Source: Spisula solida
Taxonomy: Eukaryota; Mollusca; Bivalvia; Venerida; Mactridae
Direction: 5' to 3'
Length of the DNA: 64,000 bases
Assembly (NCBI GenBank): GCA_947247005.1
Contig: OX365951.1
Location: forward strand, 33,748,899-33,812,898
How positions within the stretch are numbered: position 1 is the first letter of the stretch; each line of letters begins with the position of its first letter. The translations under genes were made by a program, and so were the position numbers. Positions 49,060-62,771 of this stretch are shown here, in pieces. The notes under the pieces are model-generated. The model was not told the DNA's origin, made no database searches, and worked only from the letters and a program-made list of their open reading frames with translations.

Positions 49060-52000
49060 TAAGATTGGACATAATCTCGGTCAGTGGATTCCGTACGCCG
49101 ATGTAAATAACTCTATAAAACTACATTGTCTGATAGATCACCATTTAACAGAGAAAAATAGATTTGTCTGCAGTTTTTTCCGCTCGTATATTTTTTGACG
49201 ACGCTACAAATAACTGTCAGCTCGAATTTTGATGAAATCGAGCGTCTGTCAATACTGATCAAAGCAATGCAGAACGTAATAAGCGTCCAGTTACACTGAT
49301 TATTGAATGAGTCTGTGAGTGGCTCCTTATAATTAAATTCATACAAATTATGTCAGAATTTCTCCAAATGTGCGTCAAATCAGTTAGTTTTATACAAACA
49401 GACAACATCAAGAAACAATAAAATAAATGAAGAGAACATTTAAAATATATAGTTTAAAAAATTAGACGTTTGCACTGAGACAATGTACACATTATCGGAG
49501 TCAACTATCGATTACGTGGTATTGATGATTAATCGGTCACGTGGCTGCATTGTATTCACATTAAACACAACCCCCGCCCCTTTATAGTATACTTTAGCAT
49601 TATATTATTACTGTACATTTAAGTAAAATTAATGTTCATGGTTTTTGGTATTTTTCTGGTTAATGTCCGGCAGTTAAACGGATGTCCAGCGGACATATGT
49701 TTGTCAGTTGATCGAACGTTGTGTGCCTTGTACATGTAGCTGATATTTTTCAGTGTAACTTGCAATTATAGTATCGAGTGTCGCGGCATATAGCTTAGAT
49801 AGTCTACTTCGTCAGATTAGAACGTTTGAGCTGACAACAAATATGAACGCCTACACATTACATTTCCAGATTGATCCTCCCTTGAGAAACAACCGTTTAT
49901 TCAAAGCATTCGTCTAAAACCTGCTCTAACAACTTCAGTTTGATATAAATCTCAAACACAATGTTTGAACTCAACTTCAGACTGCTTACTTCAGTTGAGT
50001 CCGATCATAATGGCTGAGTCTGACACCAAACTGAAGTTGCATTGTGAACATGGGGTCTCTAGGCTACATTCGCACATACAATTCAAAACATGTACCACCC
50101 TGTATATACTACATTGAGCGGGCCTCCCACGAACAGCTCACCTCGGGTACAAATGCTAATACTTCAAGCGAAAAGAAGCATTTGCGATCAGCCATTCAAA
50201 GATACTAACCAGTTTAGTATAAAGATATACAACTAGCGCATTGCGTGACTGGTGTACATTTTGTAATTTATTATGCAATATTTTAAGGTGAAATTCATTT
50301 ACAAAATATTGGTTAATACCGCTAATATTTATTGTTACACCAACATACGCGTGATAGGGGATTGTTTTCTTGTCAGTTGTAAAATTAATGCACAATAATT
50401 GACGTTCTTGTGGTGTTTTACTTAAATTAGAATCAAGCACTCTCGTTTAATCCGTAGGGGTCTGTATCGACTCACTGGTTTCTCATTCACTAGATACAGA
50501 TATCAGGGAAATGACTAGTATCAAAATTGCGACACCACCAACTTTACAAACAGTCGTGTAACTTGGAAATTAATCAAATACTGTTTTCTCCAGTAGCAAG
50601 CTGATACATATATCTTCGAGATACAACCAATCTTATGTCAAAATATATCGCACTCGAGCCGTTACAAATGCATACATGTTAAAAACATACTGAAAAATAA
50701 AATCTGGAATGAACATGGACAGGCCCTTACCATACTAAAAGGTTCTTCACGCAGGAGTGGCGCTATTCGGATTGTCTTCTAAAGAAAGGGATACGTAACG
50801 AACATTTTACTTTAATATATGTGTATAGCAGGCCCCAGTGTTATCAACTTATCATATGATATAACCTTTAATTTCATAACAATTCAAATAATATAAGCTC
50901 CTCATTTTAGGCACTGCCACATTCGGTCGTTAACCATACATTGGACCAATCTTGCAATAAGGAATAAAAACAGTGTTAACACTTACTTCAAGACTCTAAC
51001 CAACGGATACTTTAATTAAACATTATCGATGCCTCTACTGAACAATACTGAAAATAGAACGGACAGGGCAACTTACTCTGACAGAAAACGACCTGATCAG
51101 TGAAACATATTCCGAGCATGAGTCAACAGACGAGAACGAATTACAAGGACGACCGCATGTCACAAGAACAAACCTCAAAGCAGCACTCTAAAGATACAGT
51201 GTACACGCCCTTTAGAGAGAAACACAGAGCAGGCATGTTCTTACCACACTATTATCTTACCACAATGTAACAACATTGTACATTAATGTAGCATGAACTG
51301 TGTATACAGCTTACAGTGTAGAGAATGAATAGTAAATAACATGAAATTAAAACAAATTCCCAACTCGTGAAAAATGTTCTATCATGTGGCCGCTATGTCC
51401 ATATTTGTCCAATCGTTGAAAGGTCTGTCCAAATATTAGGTGGCAGTAAATCAATAGTAACTATCTTATTAAATCATGTTGTGTCGGAGCGTTCTATAGG
51501 AAACTGTCAAATACTATCAGCGTTCATCTTCTCTTCTGCTCCTATCTGTTTATGATGTACTGATTGGAGAATTAATCTGACCAGAATATCTCACTGAGCA
51601 TTTTGTCTGTTCTTCAACATGGTGACAATAAATATACTTGATTCATGCATGATGATAGATAGGACATCTTCGGGTGCACGAGACAAAATTGCTATTTCAC
51701 AAATGAAGCGAATAAATAAATTATTGTCATCGTCTTCATTAGGTCGAAAATGATTAATCGACATTCTCATAGATTTTGATGAGAACGTTTCGTCTTATGT
51801 TTGAATTTTACACACTCTGTATCTTAACGTGATATTGGCCATATGAAGCAGGCAACGGACGTAAACAATATTCCTGGGTTACCAAGCAGTACTTACTGAT
51901 ACATTCTTCTGACGCTAATACTAAGACGATCCCCTTATCGACAAGAGACAGAGTGCATGCTTTCTTATCCTTGTCAAAATCATTTTACGCGTTTTGAAGT

Positions 52001-52700
52001 AATATGCTAATGAACGTCTATATTACATGAATTAAAGCTAAAATTCCACGCAAAAGAATAATGATTGACGTTAACAACCACGCCAGTGCGAAGTATGTGC
52101 CATTGATAGATAATTGTCACACATGTTTCTTGCTTATTATTTAAAATCCTGTCAAAATTTAAAATTAAACTTGAGGGATGCTGGTGCTTGTAATATTACA
52201 ATGGATATAAGTACGTAGTCAATGTCATATAAATGATCTACAATTCATAAGAAAGCTATAGGCATGCTTGAATATTATAAAATTGTTGTTTTCATTAAGA
52301 ATCCTTGTCATTTCATTTCTCATTTCTTTGTGACATAAAATGTCTCAAGATATGCCTGCTTTCTTGTTTCAACTAAGTGCGTTGATCTGATTGGATGTGG
52401 AAAGTTAAATTGGCCAATGTAATGACAAAATTATTCCCTCGAGAAGCCGGCCGAAATCATTGACCAATTAGGCAGGGATAAAAACCAATGACAATGCACT
52501 ATGACTGTCTCAATCGAATGCAAAAATGATCATATTTATTGATACAAATAGCGTATACAAACAAACATGGTCTGTTACACAAGCCCAGGTAATCTGAGTA
52601 CCTCTACAACGTCACCATGTTTTAAATTAATGGTATCATATGTGTCATAACTGTCACATCAATCCAATCAATGGATTCATCAAATGTACGTATACATATA
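49060..52700 (-). repeat. Large dispersed repeat, copy X3 (inverted relative to X1)
   Basis: Reading upward it matches X1 from about 41.2 down to 36.2 kb: 'acactgattattgaatgagt', 'agtatcgagtgtcgcggca', 'caaaatattggttaat', 'gaaaaatgttctatcatg', 'ggttaccaagcagtactta', 'gattgacgttaacaacca'. It lacks the 1.1 kb that X1 has at 39.48-40.60. The frames at 49,113-49,346, 50,156-50,440 and 51,367-51,555 have counterparts in X1 in the same relative places but show no domain. Confidence 0.75.
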
Positions 52701-52779
52701 TGTGATTATTTTTATTGGCACATTCAGTATACATTAACAAACCAGAATTCATTATAATTGAATTGAAGTCTAGGTCCCA

Positions 52780-53100
52780 GTTAGCATTTATTGCCTCGCC
52801 GATCGAAATTAATGAGTTTCGGGAAGCATCGGGAAGCATCGGGAAGCATCGGGAAGCATCGGGAACAGATTCTTCTTGGTGTAGTGGAAGCGTCAGGGAG
52901 GTCATGAATAATTTGTGACATTGACGGAAATCGTGATGAATTGGAGGCGTATCGGGAGGCATCGGAAGAACTCCCGATTTGTTTCCGACGTTATTCGTTA
53001 GTCGCACTTCCTCGGGGATATAGTCTCGATTGACATAAGACCTTTTGAAGGCGCCGAGAACAGGTTCCCGGTGTCTCACGGAAGCTCAACGATGATTTGT
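52780..53100. repeat. CCCGAT-rich dispersed repeat, with a 10-bp tandem core
   Basis: Inverted relative of 41,284-41,600. It includes four perfect copies of a 10-bp unit (GGGAAGCATC) at about 52,820-52,860. The 141-codon minus-strand frame at 52,654-53,079 runs through it and is repeat-driven. Confidence 0.65.
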
Positions 53101-53735
53101 AAGGTTATAAGTACAGGTTCGACATTACCTCGGTCAGTGGACTCCAAACACCGATGTAAGCAACTCTAAGAAACTACATTGTCTCATCATTTGACAGAGA
53201 TATATAGATTTGGCTGCAGTTTTTTCCGCTCGTATATTTTTCGACGACGCTACAAATAGCTGTCAGCTCGAATTTTGATAAAATCGAGTGTCTGCCAATG
53301 TTGATCAAAGCAATGCAGAACGTAATAAGCGTCCAGTTACACTGATTATTGCATGAGTCTGTGAATGGCTCCTTATAATTAAATTTATACAAATTATGTC
53401 AGAATTTCTCCCAAATGTGCGTCAAATATGTTAGCTTTATACAAACAGACAATATCAAGACACTATGATATAAATGAGGGGAACATTAAAAGTATATAGT
53501 TTAAAAAATGGGACAATTGCACTGAGACAATGTGCACATACCGATTATGTGGTATTGTTGATTAATCGGTCACGTTGAATTGTATTCCCATTAAACACAA
53601 TTCCGTACCATTATTGTGTACTTTAAGCAGTTTTTCATTACTGCACATTAAAGTTAAATTAGTGTTCGTGGTCTGGTATTTATCTGTTAGATGTCCGGCA
53701 GTTAAACGGATGACCAGCAAGCAGATGTTTGCCCC
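53100..53735 (-). repeat. Large dispersed repeat, partial copy X3'
   Basis: A second copy of the 41.2-40.6 kb end ('cctcggtcagtggactcc', 'ttttttccgctcgtatattt', 'agatgtccggcagttaaacg'), in the same orientation as X3. It breaks off at about 53,735, where the sequence switches to the fragment also seen at 13.70 kb. Confidence 0.7.
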
Positions 53736-54049
53736 TTAGTCAACCTTCCTCTGTGTATGAATTGTCCACTTTATAGTATAATTAGAACATATACAAAAAT
53801 ATTTTGCCACTGTGCCTTTTTGTGAAACTGTATTAATTTTGTATGGCCATTTCACAAATTCGTTGTAGTTTTCTGTTGCAGGACTTTTAGTTCCTTGTGC
53901 TCAAGCGTCCCCTGAGGTCATTTTAATGTAGTTGTTCGTCATATCTCGACTTGTTCAAATACGTCATTTTACTTATCTTCTATTTAATTAAACTAGGTCA
54001 TCCGACTGAAGTGTACTCTGTGGTGTTATGGCCGAGTTGTTCAATTAGG

Positions 54050-54620
54050 TATATCTCGACTTGTTTTGGCTGGGCTTTCAGCTGAGACATTTTACGTATT
54101 GTAACTAGGTCATCCGGCAAGGGCTTTCAGATTGTTTGTTGCTGAAACTGGGCCTTTCAACGTTTTAGTACTGTTGCATTGGGCTTAAGGCGGCTAAAAC
54201 TATGTAGTTCAACAGTTTTTCTGTTGTAATTAGGTCATTCAGTGTAGGCATTCCGCCTTTTATTTGCTGAAACTTTTCTATTCAGCATTTAAACAGTCGG
54301 GGCAAGGGCTGATTAATTTTCTTGGTTGGCAGTGTGTTGGGCACTTCTTTGTTTTAGGGTTTTTGACAGCTAAAACTATGCATTATAGTCGTTTTGCTGT
54401 GGAAACTGGGTCATGCAGCTAGTAATAATGTTTCATACTTTTCGACAGCTTTGAATTGGACGTTTCTTTGCTTGTTTAGTTGGGCATTGTGCATTGTATG
54501 TGATTTATGTTCCTAACTGTGCTCGGTTGGTTCAGTTGGGCATTGTGCTTTGTGTGTTTTAATGTTTTCTGTGCTCGGCTGGTTAAGTTGAGTGCTGCCT
54601 TCCCTGTCTGACTTAATATA
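54050..54620 (-). repeat. Large dispersed repeat, fragment X5
   Basis: Inverse of 36.98-37.42 kb: 'ttgctgaaactgggc', 'acagctaaaactatg', 'gttgggcattgtgc', 'tgtgctcggctggtt' and 'gccttccctgtctgactt' mirror the blocks there. It also contains the 'tttcagctg' units of the 23.1-kb array. Confidence 0.65.
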
Positions 54621-55479
54621 ATTATTTCGTAAGTTGATCGAACGTTACATATCCGTTTATTATACGCTCATTATTAAGGGGATGGAGTGAGAACATAAGT
54701 GGGAGGAATATGGTAAACACTAATTTAGACTTTTTGAGAAAATAAAAGGGCTCAAGCAGACTTGTATTGTAACATAACACCAACAACTTGTTAAAAAGGG
54801 GCCATCCTTTTAAAATAGTTTGTTTCAAAGAATGTGTGTGCCTTTCAGTACTCGTTTCTAAACACACAAATTGACAAATGTCAGGAGCCAAAACTCATAC
54901 CATGCTTACATTATAACTCCAGGTAACTAACTCTTATTCAGTTTTTGACTGAAAAATGTATACTTTAAAAGATATTCAAGAAACATTGCCATATTTCTAC
55001 TTTCGGTTTGCAAGGTCATTGAAGTTTTGTATGATACAGGTTCATAAATATGTTTATAGTTACATGTATTACAATGCATCATAATACTATGCTTACTGTA
55101 CCAAACACATTTCAATTTTTAGAATAAAATACTTTTGAAAAAAAACATGCTCAATCTCTCTACAAATTATACTCTGATACCTTAAAACGAATTGTGCTTA
55201 GTAGTAGTAGTAAAACACGTTTTGTTTCTGACAGATATGTAAAGCACAAAGGTCGATGAACGCAGGCAATGTGTCAAGCGGGTTTAATAAATGTTGTGGT
55301 TCTGGCCTGTCAACAATAGAATGAACATTGTGAATATCTAATAGAAACATCGAAACATCGTATAAATTTCCCATCTATTGTAACCAAGTTGTCTTATGTA
55401 CCGATATCACGCGGATATCACACGGAAACCATTTCAATATAAGGTCAGTATGGACCTTAACGAGTCTTTTTTTATGCCT

Positions 55480-55705
55480 AGGTCCCACTGAGCATTTTTT
55501 GCCTCGGCAATGTACTCCCGATTTAAAATAAGAGATATCAGGAGATCGGGAACAGGTTTCTCGTTGTCTAGTGGAAGTTTCGGGGAAGTCATGAGACAGT
55601 TTGTGATATCGGAAGGAATTGTGATGAATCGGGTGATATCGGAATAAATCGGGGAACATCGCCGATTTAGTAATCCTCAGTGGGACATAGGCTTTAGCCA
55701 GCTCC
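55480..55705. repeat. CCCGAT-rich dispersed repeat, third copy
   Basis: 'gatatcaggagatcgggaac', 'gtggaagtttcggggaag' and 'aatcggggaacatcgcc' correspond to 52,780-53,100. The minus-strand frame at 55,375-55,749 is an artefact. Confidence 0.55.
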
Positions 55706-56257
55706 CGGTATCTGAAAACAATCTTCCTCGACTTAAATATTCCTTGCATTTTATTTTATCATTGTCACACATGCTGTACATGTTGGATCTGCCATGGTGC
55801 AACTCACAAAGTGTCGTACAATGACATGGTGTAAGTTAAATTCTCATTTTTTACGTTTGTTGAATAGAATTATATGAATAATTGATTGTTTGTTTGGATT
55901 TAAAGCAGTTTCTCGGCATTCTCTTCGTATATATTAAGATATACAGACAAATGAAGAAGTTTTTTACTTGATACAATCACTGAAACTGATTCTGACGCAC
56001 TGAATAATAAGGGAAACAATTATGGTTCGCATTTATTCCTGAACACCACACGAGTTGTCTCGCTTGTGCCGTAACACTATATTGTCTTTGAAGCTAAGCA
56101 CATGCTTGTTTATCTTTCATTGTTTTTACTCCGGTTTATAGGTCAATATCACGGATGAACACCACTGTCCTGTCCAACAGCCCTAATTCAACATTTTTAA
56201 CCTATATAATTTACAATCTTACCCTTATGTTTCAAGGTCTTATATACCAGGACTAGT

Positions 56258-56326
56258 CCAGCCCGTGAATCAAACCCAGGTCGTCCCGGTAACTGTCCAG
56301 CTCTATGCCAACTGTACTAGCCTGGT
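56258..56326 (-). repeat. tRNA-derived SINE head
   Basis: The minus strand has A box TAGTACAGTTGG (56,319-56,308) and B box GGGTTTGATTC (56,277-56,267) at tRNA-like spacing, with 'ccaccaggc' at the 5' end. The acceptor stem is not complete. Read as a SINE promoter region. Confidence 0.6.
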
Positions 56327-57286
56327 GGATTGGATTGGAAACATCCATTTTCATAAATGAAGAATGCAATGAGCTTAAGTATACCCTGCCCTCCAAAAGT
56401 CATTTCACACTCTTCAAATTATACGATTTGCTTAATTATAAATTGACCAGTTTAAATTCATCACAGAGATAAAATGCGACTGTACCCAACGTCTGGAAGC
56501 CAGTTTAAGTAATTTGTATAGTTTGCGAAGAGTGATTGAACTTTTGAAATGCAGGATATAATCAATATAGTGGATGTCTAAAAGCGACCCTAGTGCAAAG
56601 ACACACACACTTCATGTGCAATTAAAAAGTCTCGTATTATTATAATATTGTTTGTGAAATCTAACGTTGGGATGGTTTGTTTGGTTAGGATCATTCAGAC
56701 GATTTCAATATTCAAAACAAAAAGCAATTTGTCTAAGAACGTTTCTCACTTCAGGGATACAGCCTTTCCAGATCAACATCCCTTTGAGCGGTCATTGTTC
56801 GGTTGTTGTCAAGAGATCTCTGCCATGGGGAAGTGGAGTTAGGTAGTATTATTAATATCTCAAAACGTGAATTATTATGGTAGGGGGAGATTGTTACCCT
56901 GGATACAAAAATTGCACTGTCAACTCGAACGATCATTTGCTGATTGTTAACCTATCCAAGTTTGACTGGTGAATTATCATCTGTTGCCTGTTAAATTACT
57001 GTCACTTACTGCACATTTATTATTGGTGACTGTTAGATTTTATTATTGACTGCACAAATACTTTTGGTGACCGTTTACTTAACTTCGTTTGTTGATATAC
57101 AAAATCTATTTGGTTAAATATATATATCTCACTGGACCACAATACACAACATCAACTTTACTGTGATGGTATGTAAGCAATGGCTCATGTATGATTGAAA
57201 ATAAAATTATTCTATTCAGTTCTAATCAACCTCTGATATAATGCCAACTGTATATAAACCAAGCAACCCAATAGTCGTACTACTAG

Positions 57287-60200
57287 TAGACCATGAGCCA
57301 GAGGGGGTTTTGCTCCCCCCAGGGGGAATTATGTGGACCATAATTTTTTGAAACCCCAAGGTCTGGCGAACATTTTGGCATAAAGTTTGCAACTGGCGGG
57401 TGGGGCTTTTCTTCGTTACCACGCTTTAAAATACGTTACCCCCAAAATAAAAAAGATGCTACTTAATGATTCCAAGTTTGCATATGTTATTCAAGAGTGT
57501 AAACTAGTAGCTGCAAACTGATAGAATTTCAATGCCAAAATGCAATGTTAAAGAAGATAAATGTGGGAAAACATACGTTACCCCCAAAAAACAAAATGTT
57601 TATGGCATAAATCTTTTTATTGCAAATTTAGATGACCAGGCAATCAAATAATGAAGTTACCATAACGAAGTTCAACATTCAACCTAAAAAATGATGTATA
57701 GATTGCCAGTATAGGTTAAGAGATAAATGTTTGGTAGCGATTCTTAAAATGTCACCCATTCTCCAAACATGTGCGTTTTTCATTCCTTAAATCATTTCAA
57801 GTATTCAAATTGTATCATACACTTTTCAGTTACATATAATACCACTTTATATGTTTATAATGGTTTATATTATATATATTAACAAGTCTCTTACTTGTAA
57901 GATATGTTAAGGCAATACTACATTGCACTTTACGTTACCAAACATACACATTTAAGTTCATGTCTTCAGTGTCTTAAAAACGTACTTAAAACAATAAAAG
58001 TAAAAAATAACAATTAAATCCTACTCAAACATTATTATAGGTTTGCAGTTCAAACTGTATATTTAACTAAACAACATGTAAACTATCATGTACATGTACC
58101 GGGTATTTAAATATCAAACAAAAATTACAATTTACTAGCCTTGTATTCTGTTACTTTAGATAAACTTTATCACTAAAAAATAATTGATTTTGAAATCAAA
58201 ATATCTTTTATCGCAGTTTGCATTTGAACTTTCAACTCATGCAATTAAAAAAATATATGTTTCAATTTACGTTACCTTACTTACAAACTTTACAATATCA
58301 TATATGCTGTAATTTTAACACAATGTTGACCTATCTTTGTAAAATCCCAAACGTACAAATATTTTTGTTTGCTTTATACAACATGTATTAAACTTAATAA
58401 ACACACACAAATTTAATAATCAAACTTTGAAACTAGAACACAGATTGTCCCTCGATTTAATATCTTCATGAGAACACTATGCACACACATGACTTTTTAA
58501 CATTTACTATATACACGTTTGAAACATTCTCTAGGGTGCACCAGGAATTAGACCCCAAAAGTAAAATTGTCCAATTCCTCTTGGTCTGTCCGCCACTCCC
58601 CCACTGGAGAAAAAAAAGATTGATAGGTGCATAATTATCTTATGGCGACTACCTGAACTGTTGTGCAATACTGACCAGTGAGAGGTGAAGATCATTTAAG
58701 GTAAAATACTCTTAAAATAGTGTAAACTGTTACTGTTCATAGTTTAAAGCCTTTGCTTATATTTCCATATCTTTCTAGAGCCAGTATTGCATGTGTTACA
58801 TACGACATGTAGTCAGGAATTGCTGCATCATATGGCATTGTATGGCTTTAATAAGTGGGGTAGTTACACAATATGGCATAGAATGGCTGAAATCTGTATT
58901 GGCGGGTTCCCAATATGGCATAGGATGGCTGAAATCTGTGTTGATGGGTTCTCTATATGGCCTATGATGGCTGAAATCTGTATTGGTGGGTTCCCAATAT
59001 GGCATAGGAGGGCTGAAATCTGTGTTGATGGGTTCCCAATATGGCATAGGATGGCTGAAATCTGTGTTGATGGGTTCCCAATGAGGCCTGGGATGGCTTA
59101 ATCTGTGATGTTGAGTACCCAAAACGGCTTTGGTGACTGTACTCAAGATTTGGTGGGTACCCAATAGGGCCTGAGATGACTGTACTCTGAGGTTGTGGGT
59201 ACCAAATGGAACCTGGGATGGCTGTTCTCTGTGGCGATGGGCATCCAATACAGCCCGGGATGTCTGTACTCAAAGGTGGTGGGCTAGTTTTGTACTAGTG
59301 AGTAACCCATAAGACCTTGTACAGCTGTGCTCAGTAATCGTGAGTACCATATAGAGACTTACCTGTACATGTATATGGCTTTACTCAGGTGTTGTGAGTA
59401 TCTCTTATGGCATACTATGGCTATAATTAAGGGTGGTGAGTACCCAATATGGTCTTGGTTGGCTGTCCTCTTAGTTTTAAGTATCCCATAGGGCCTCAGA
59501 TATAGCTGGTGCCATTAAGAATTCAATAGGAATGGTTGTATTGGGCAGTTGTAAGTACTCTATTGGTTACGGAATATATGTATAGACAGTGTTATTAGTC
59601 CCCCATAAGGCCTGGATTGACTATTAAGTGGTTTAAGAACCCCTAAGGACATAATATGGGTGTACTTGGTGTTGGTTACACCCCATTCAGGCCTAATGTA
59701 TAATGGTGATTAGTACTCATGCAGTCATGCCTGATACTGGTGGACTTGGTAGTAAAGGGTTTGGCTGAGAGTACCCCTTATGGCTTAGTATGGCTAAAAT
59801 AAGTGGTAGTGACTACCCCATACGGCATTGGATGGCTGTACTCTGTGATGGTGAGTACCGAATGTGACATTGGGTGGTTGTTCTTGACAAGTGTTATGTA
59901 CTCCATATGGTCTTGGGATGCTTGTACTATGCAGTGTTGCATATTCCATAGGGCATATTTTTCATAACTTGACATTGAAATGACTTTGGCCTTGACTTCA
60001 TAGTGGTCAGTATTGTATGTCCATATGATGCACATTATCAAATGAATAATATCTAAGCAAATAGTTGTGACTATATTACATAAATGAATAAAAATGCATG
60101 AGAACATAGAATTTTAAGTGTATTTGTAAATTATGGCGGCCATCGTGGACGCCATCTTGAATTTCCAGGTCCACACCACGTGTTGACAATTTATGCCGGC

Positions 60201-60855
60201 AGTTCCATATAGTACATACATAGGCGAACATTTTGGTATATAACATTGCTTGTTCTTCTTTAGCTGTCACCTAGCAACCCCCAAAAAATCACCAATTGTC
60301 ACCCCACTATATGTGTTATACCGAAATTTTAACTGAAATGTTGTTGAAAAAAACCCCCAATATATTTGATAGGTAACGTAATTTACATGGCATTTCATAT
60401 CAATTAACTATTTGTGTAGTTGTACTATAGCTATGTACATTATTGAGCTGCATACTAATCAGTACCATCATTTCTTAACCTAAAAACGTCATATACATTA
60501 ATATTCTATAATTTCATGCAAAGTAACGTAAATTACGTATGTTATATCACATTTTTGCATATAATAATTTGTACAACTGATAGTTTCAATTTTAAATACA
60601 TTTAACATACATACATGTCTAATTCACATGATTTATTAAACAATTGGCATGTTTATAATATCATATAAGCAAAATTAGTGATTTCTGTAGAAAATCGCAT
60701 AGTCACGTATTTCAAATCTCCGTAACTCGTTTAAGCCCCAACAGAAATTTGCAAACTTTGGTCTGTGAATGCTATCTACCATAAGGTTTAAGATAATCAT
60801 AGTGTTGAAAATTCCCCCTGGGGGGGAGCAGGGTCAATTGTCAGCTCAAGGTCTA
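57287..60855. mobile_element. 3.57-kb TIR element carrying a minisatellite
   Basis: The left end TAGACCATGAGC and right end (inverse TAGACCTTGAGC) are followed by matching CTCCCCCCAGGGGGAATT blocks. Similarity continues inwards (AAAGTTTGCAA, TGGGGCTT, AAATACGT), so the TIRs are about 145 bp and imperfect. TAG stands outside both ends, a possible 3-bp target duplication. The interior has repeated ACGTTACC-type motifs and the 42-bp minisatellite but no transposase, so it is non-autonomous. Superfamily not assigned. Confidence 0.72.
58840..59960 (+). repeat. 42-bp minisatellite inside the TIR element
   Basis: Clear 42-bp units to about 59,100 (ATATGGCATAGGATGGCTGA then AATCTGTGTTGATGGGTTCC; starts at 58,871 and 58,913), decaying to 'gagtacccaatatggtcttgg'-like units up to about 59,960. 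The period is a multiple of three, which opens frames on both strands (58,787-59,101 plus, 59,248-58,796 minus and others); these are not genes. Confidence 0.88.
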
Positions 60856-62360
60856 TAGTATATTATCTGTAAGGTTTAACAACTTCCCTTACAAAATAGG
60901 AGCTCACGTTTTCAGCAACTATCACATGGATAGGTCACTATTAGACAGAAACCCGATGCTCATTTAAACGTCAAAACCAGGTATCAATTTGTGCTTAAGT
61001 GGTATGTGATTGAAACCATACTTCGTATTCTGTGACATTCTAGGAATGATATGTGTACCGGATTGAATGGAGGAATGATATTACCGGCAGATCAATACCA
61101 ACACAGTTCCCAAAAGCACACACACACGCCGTATACTCACGCTCACAAAGGAATATTTACATCGGATTATTCATGCCGTATATCAGCAATAATTATATCA
61201 TATGAACACAGCGGACGTTGACCTAACCCAGTCTTCCTGGACTTAATTACCAACCAATATTAACTGACTGTGCCACAAGCAGCTAGAACCCTCTACGTGA
61301 GTGTCCATTGAATGTAGGATATGAACATGACCAATATCACATAAAAATATAACCTACCAAATATAGGACTTAAATCCAGGTAATCCGAATAACATACTGA
61401 CGCTCTTAGTACACAGTCAACCAATGAGTAAAACCCTGACCGGATAGGTCAAGCTCGAACCACAAACGGCCCAACAATTAAGAGAGGTATATCGTCGATT
61501 TCTTAAGTTTTGTAGTCGTGCAATTGTCATAAAGGAACACGACATGGTATTCATTAAACAATGAGCTACAGTATGCTGTAAAATGATGTTGAACAATTTA
61601 CAAGATCACCTTTAACGTTTATAAAGGTACCGAGCTTTATATACTGCTCTTCACAACGGAGCATGCTTGTAATTAACATGCCAATGCACCGAAGGTATAC
61701 TGGGAATAAACACCAGACGATGCGTAAAATTAAATTACTTATATCCCGACAAGGTACGTCTAATTATATTATTCGTCTCAGGATTCAGTGACTAGACATT
61801 GGTTCGATCTACGACTGGTACAATCAAATTAATCAGTCACAGTTCGATGCCTTTGTAGAAGAAATATGTGATACAAACATGGGATGTTTTAGAAAAACCA
61901 CCAGTAATTATGCTGTCAGAGATGTAACTACAGAGAAGATCTTCTGTGAGATTAAATGTCAATATTGACTGTATTAAAATTAACATGGATTCCTTAGTTC
62001 ATATAACAATATATACGTATACCATCGGCACACATTGTGACTTATTGACATAAATAGGACGATGGTTAACCTTTGACGTACTTGCTTGTTAACATTGAAC
62101 CCTCGAAGTGGTTTGTATCATTTGTACTGGCACATAAGAGTACGTTATCAGTATTGAAAGTCGTCACATGACACAGGCAGCTGGACGCTGATTACGTCAA
62201 CAGGCACACTATGCCCAGTGATCTTCCTTGTCGTTACGTCCAGTGATTAAAATAGCAAAGCGTGACATAATCGCTGTGATGAGGTTGGAACTTGTTCAAT
62301 ATTTAGTTGGAGTTACTTATATAGAATACACACTATGCTTTTCTTGATAACTAAACACTC
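60856..62360. other. Non-coding stretch, no gene recognised
   Basis: AT-rich. Near 61,360-61,430 the minus strand has a degenerate tRNA-like arrangement (GTACTAAGAGCG and GGATTTAAGTCC), too weak to call. Confidence 0.35.
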
Positions 62361-62364
62361 AAAA

Positions 62365-62770
62365 CCAATCGGACAGGGAAGACATCACTCAGCAATAACA
62401 CCGTTCAGAGCACGTAAGGTACACAATGATCTAACAAAAAGATAAACCACATATACAAATAATGTAACACGTTCAATTCACAATAATAACCAGCATAATG
62501 AAAAAGACAAAATGGAACAGCTACAAACACTCGAAACCCACCACGCCAGACTGACGCCTCAATAACTAGAATAACCGTTAGCAGACTTATCGAAGCACAA
62601 GGACGAACATCTATCACAAGGACAACCAACCAACAAAGCAACACACAGCATAAGCATTGAAAAGGTATTTTTGAAACAAATGAAGCAGTCATTTCCTGGA
62701 CTTCAAAGCTGCAAAAGGGCACCATAAGAACATCAACGTAACAATGACAACCTTTAGAATAAACGGTTAG
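62365..62770. repeat. Fragment of the 'GACAGGGAAG' repeat family
   Basis: 'cggacagggaagacatcact' followed by 'cagcaataacaccg' and 'agcac' resembles the heads at 23,850, 36,985, 43,650 and 51,060. The 125-codon minus-strand frame here (62,405-62,782) is Cys/Leu/Val-rich and has no recognisable domain. Confidence 0.4.
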
Positions 62771-62771
62771 A

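Noticed and set aside
58787..59273. Frames with repeated MAEICVDGFPIWHR-like or TDFSHPMPYWEPI-like units
   Set aside because: They are translations of the 42-bp minisatellite, open on both strands.
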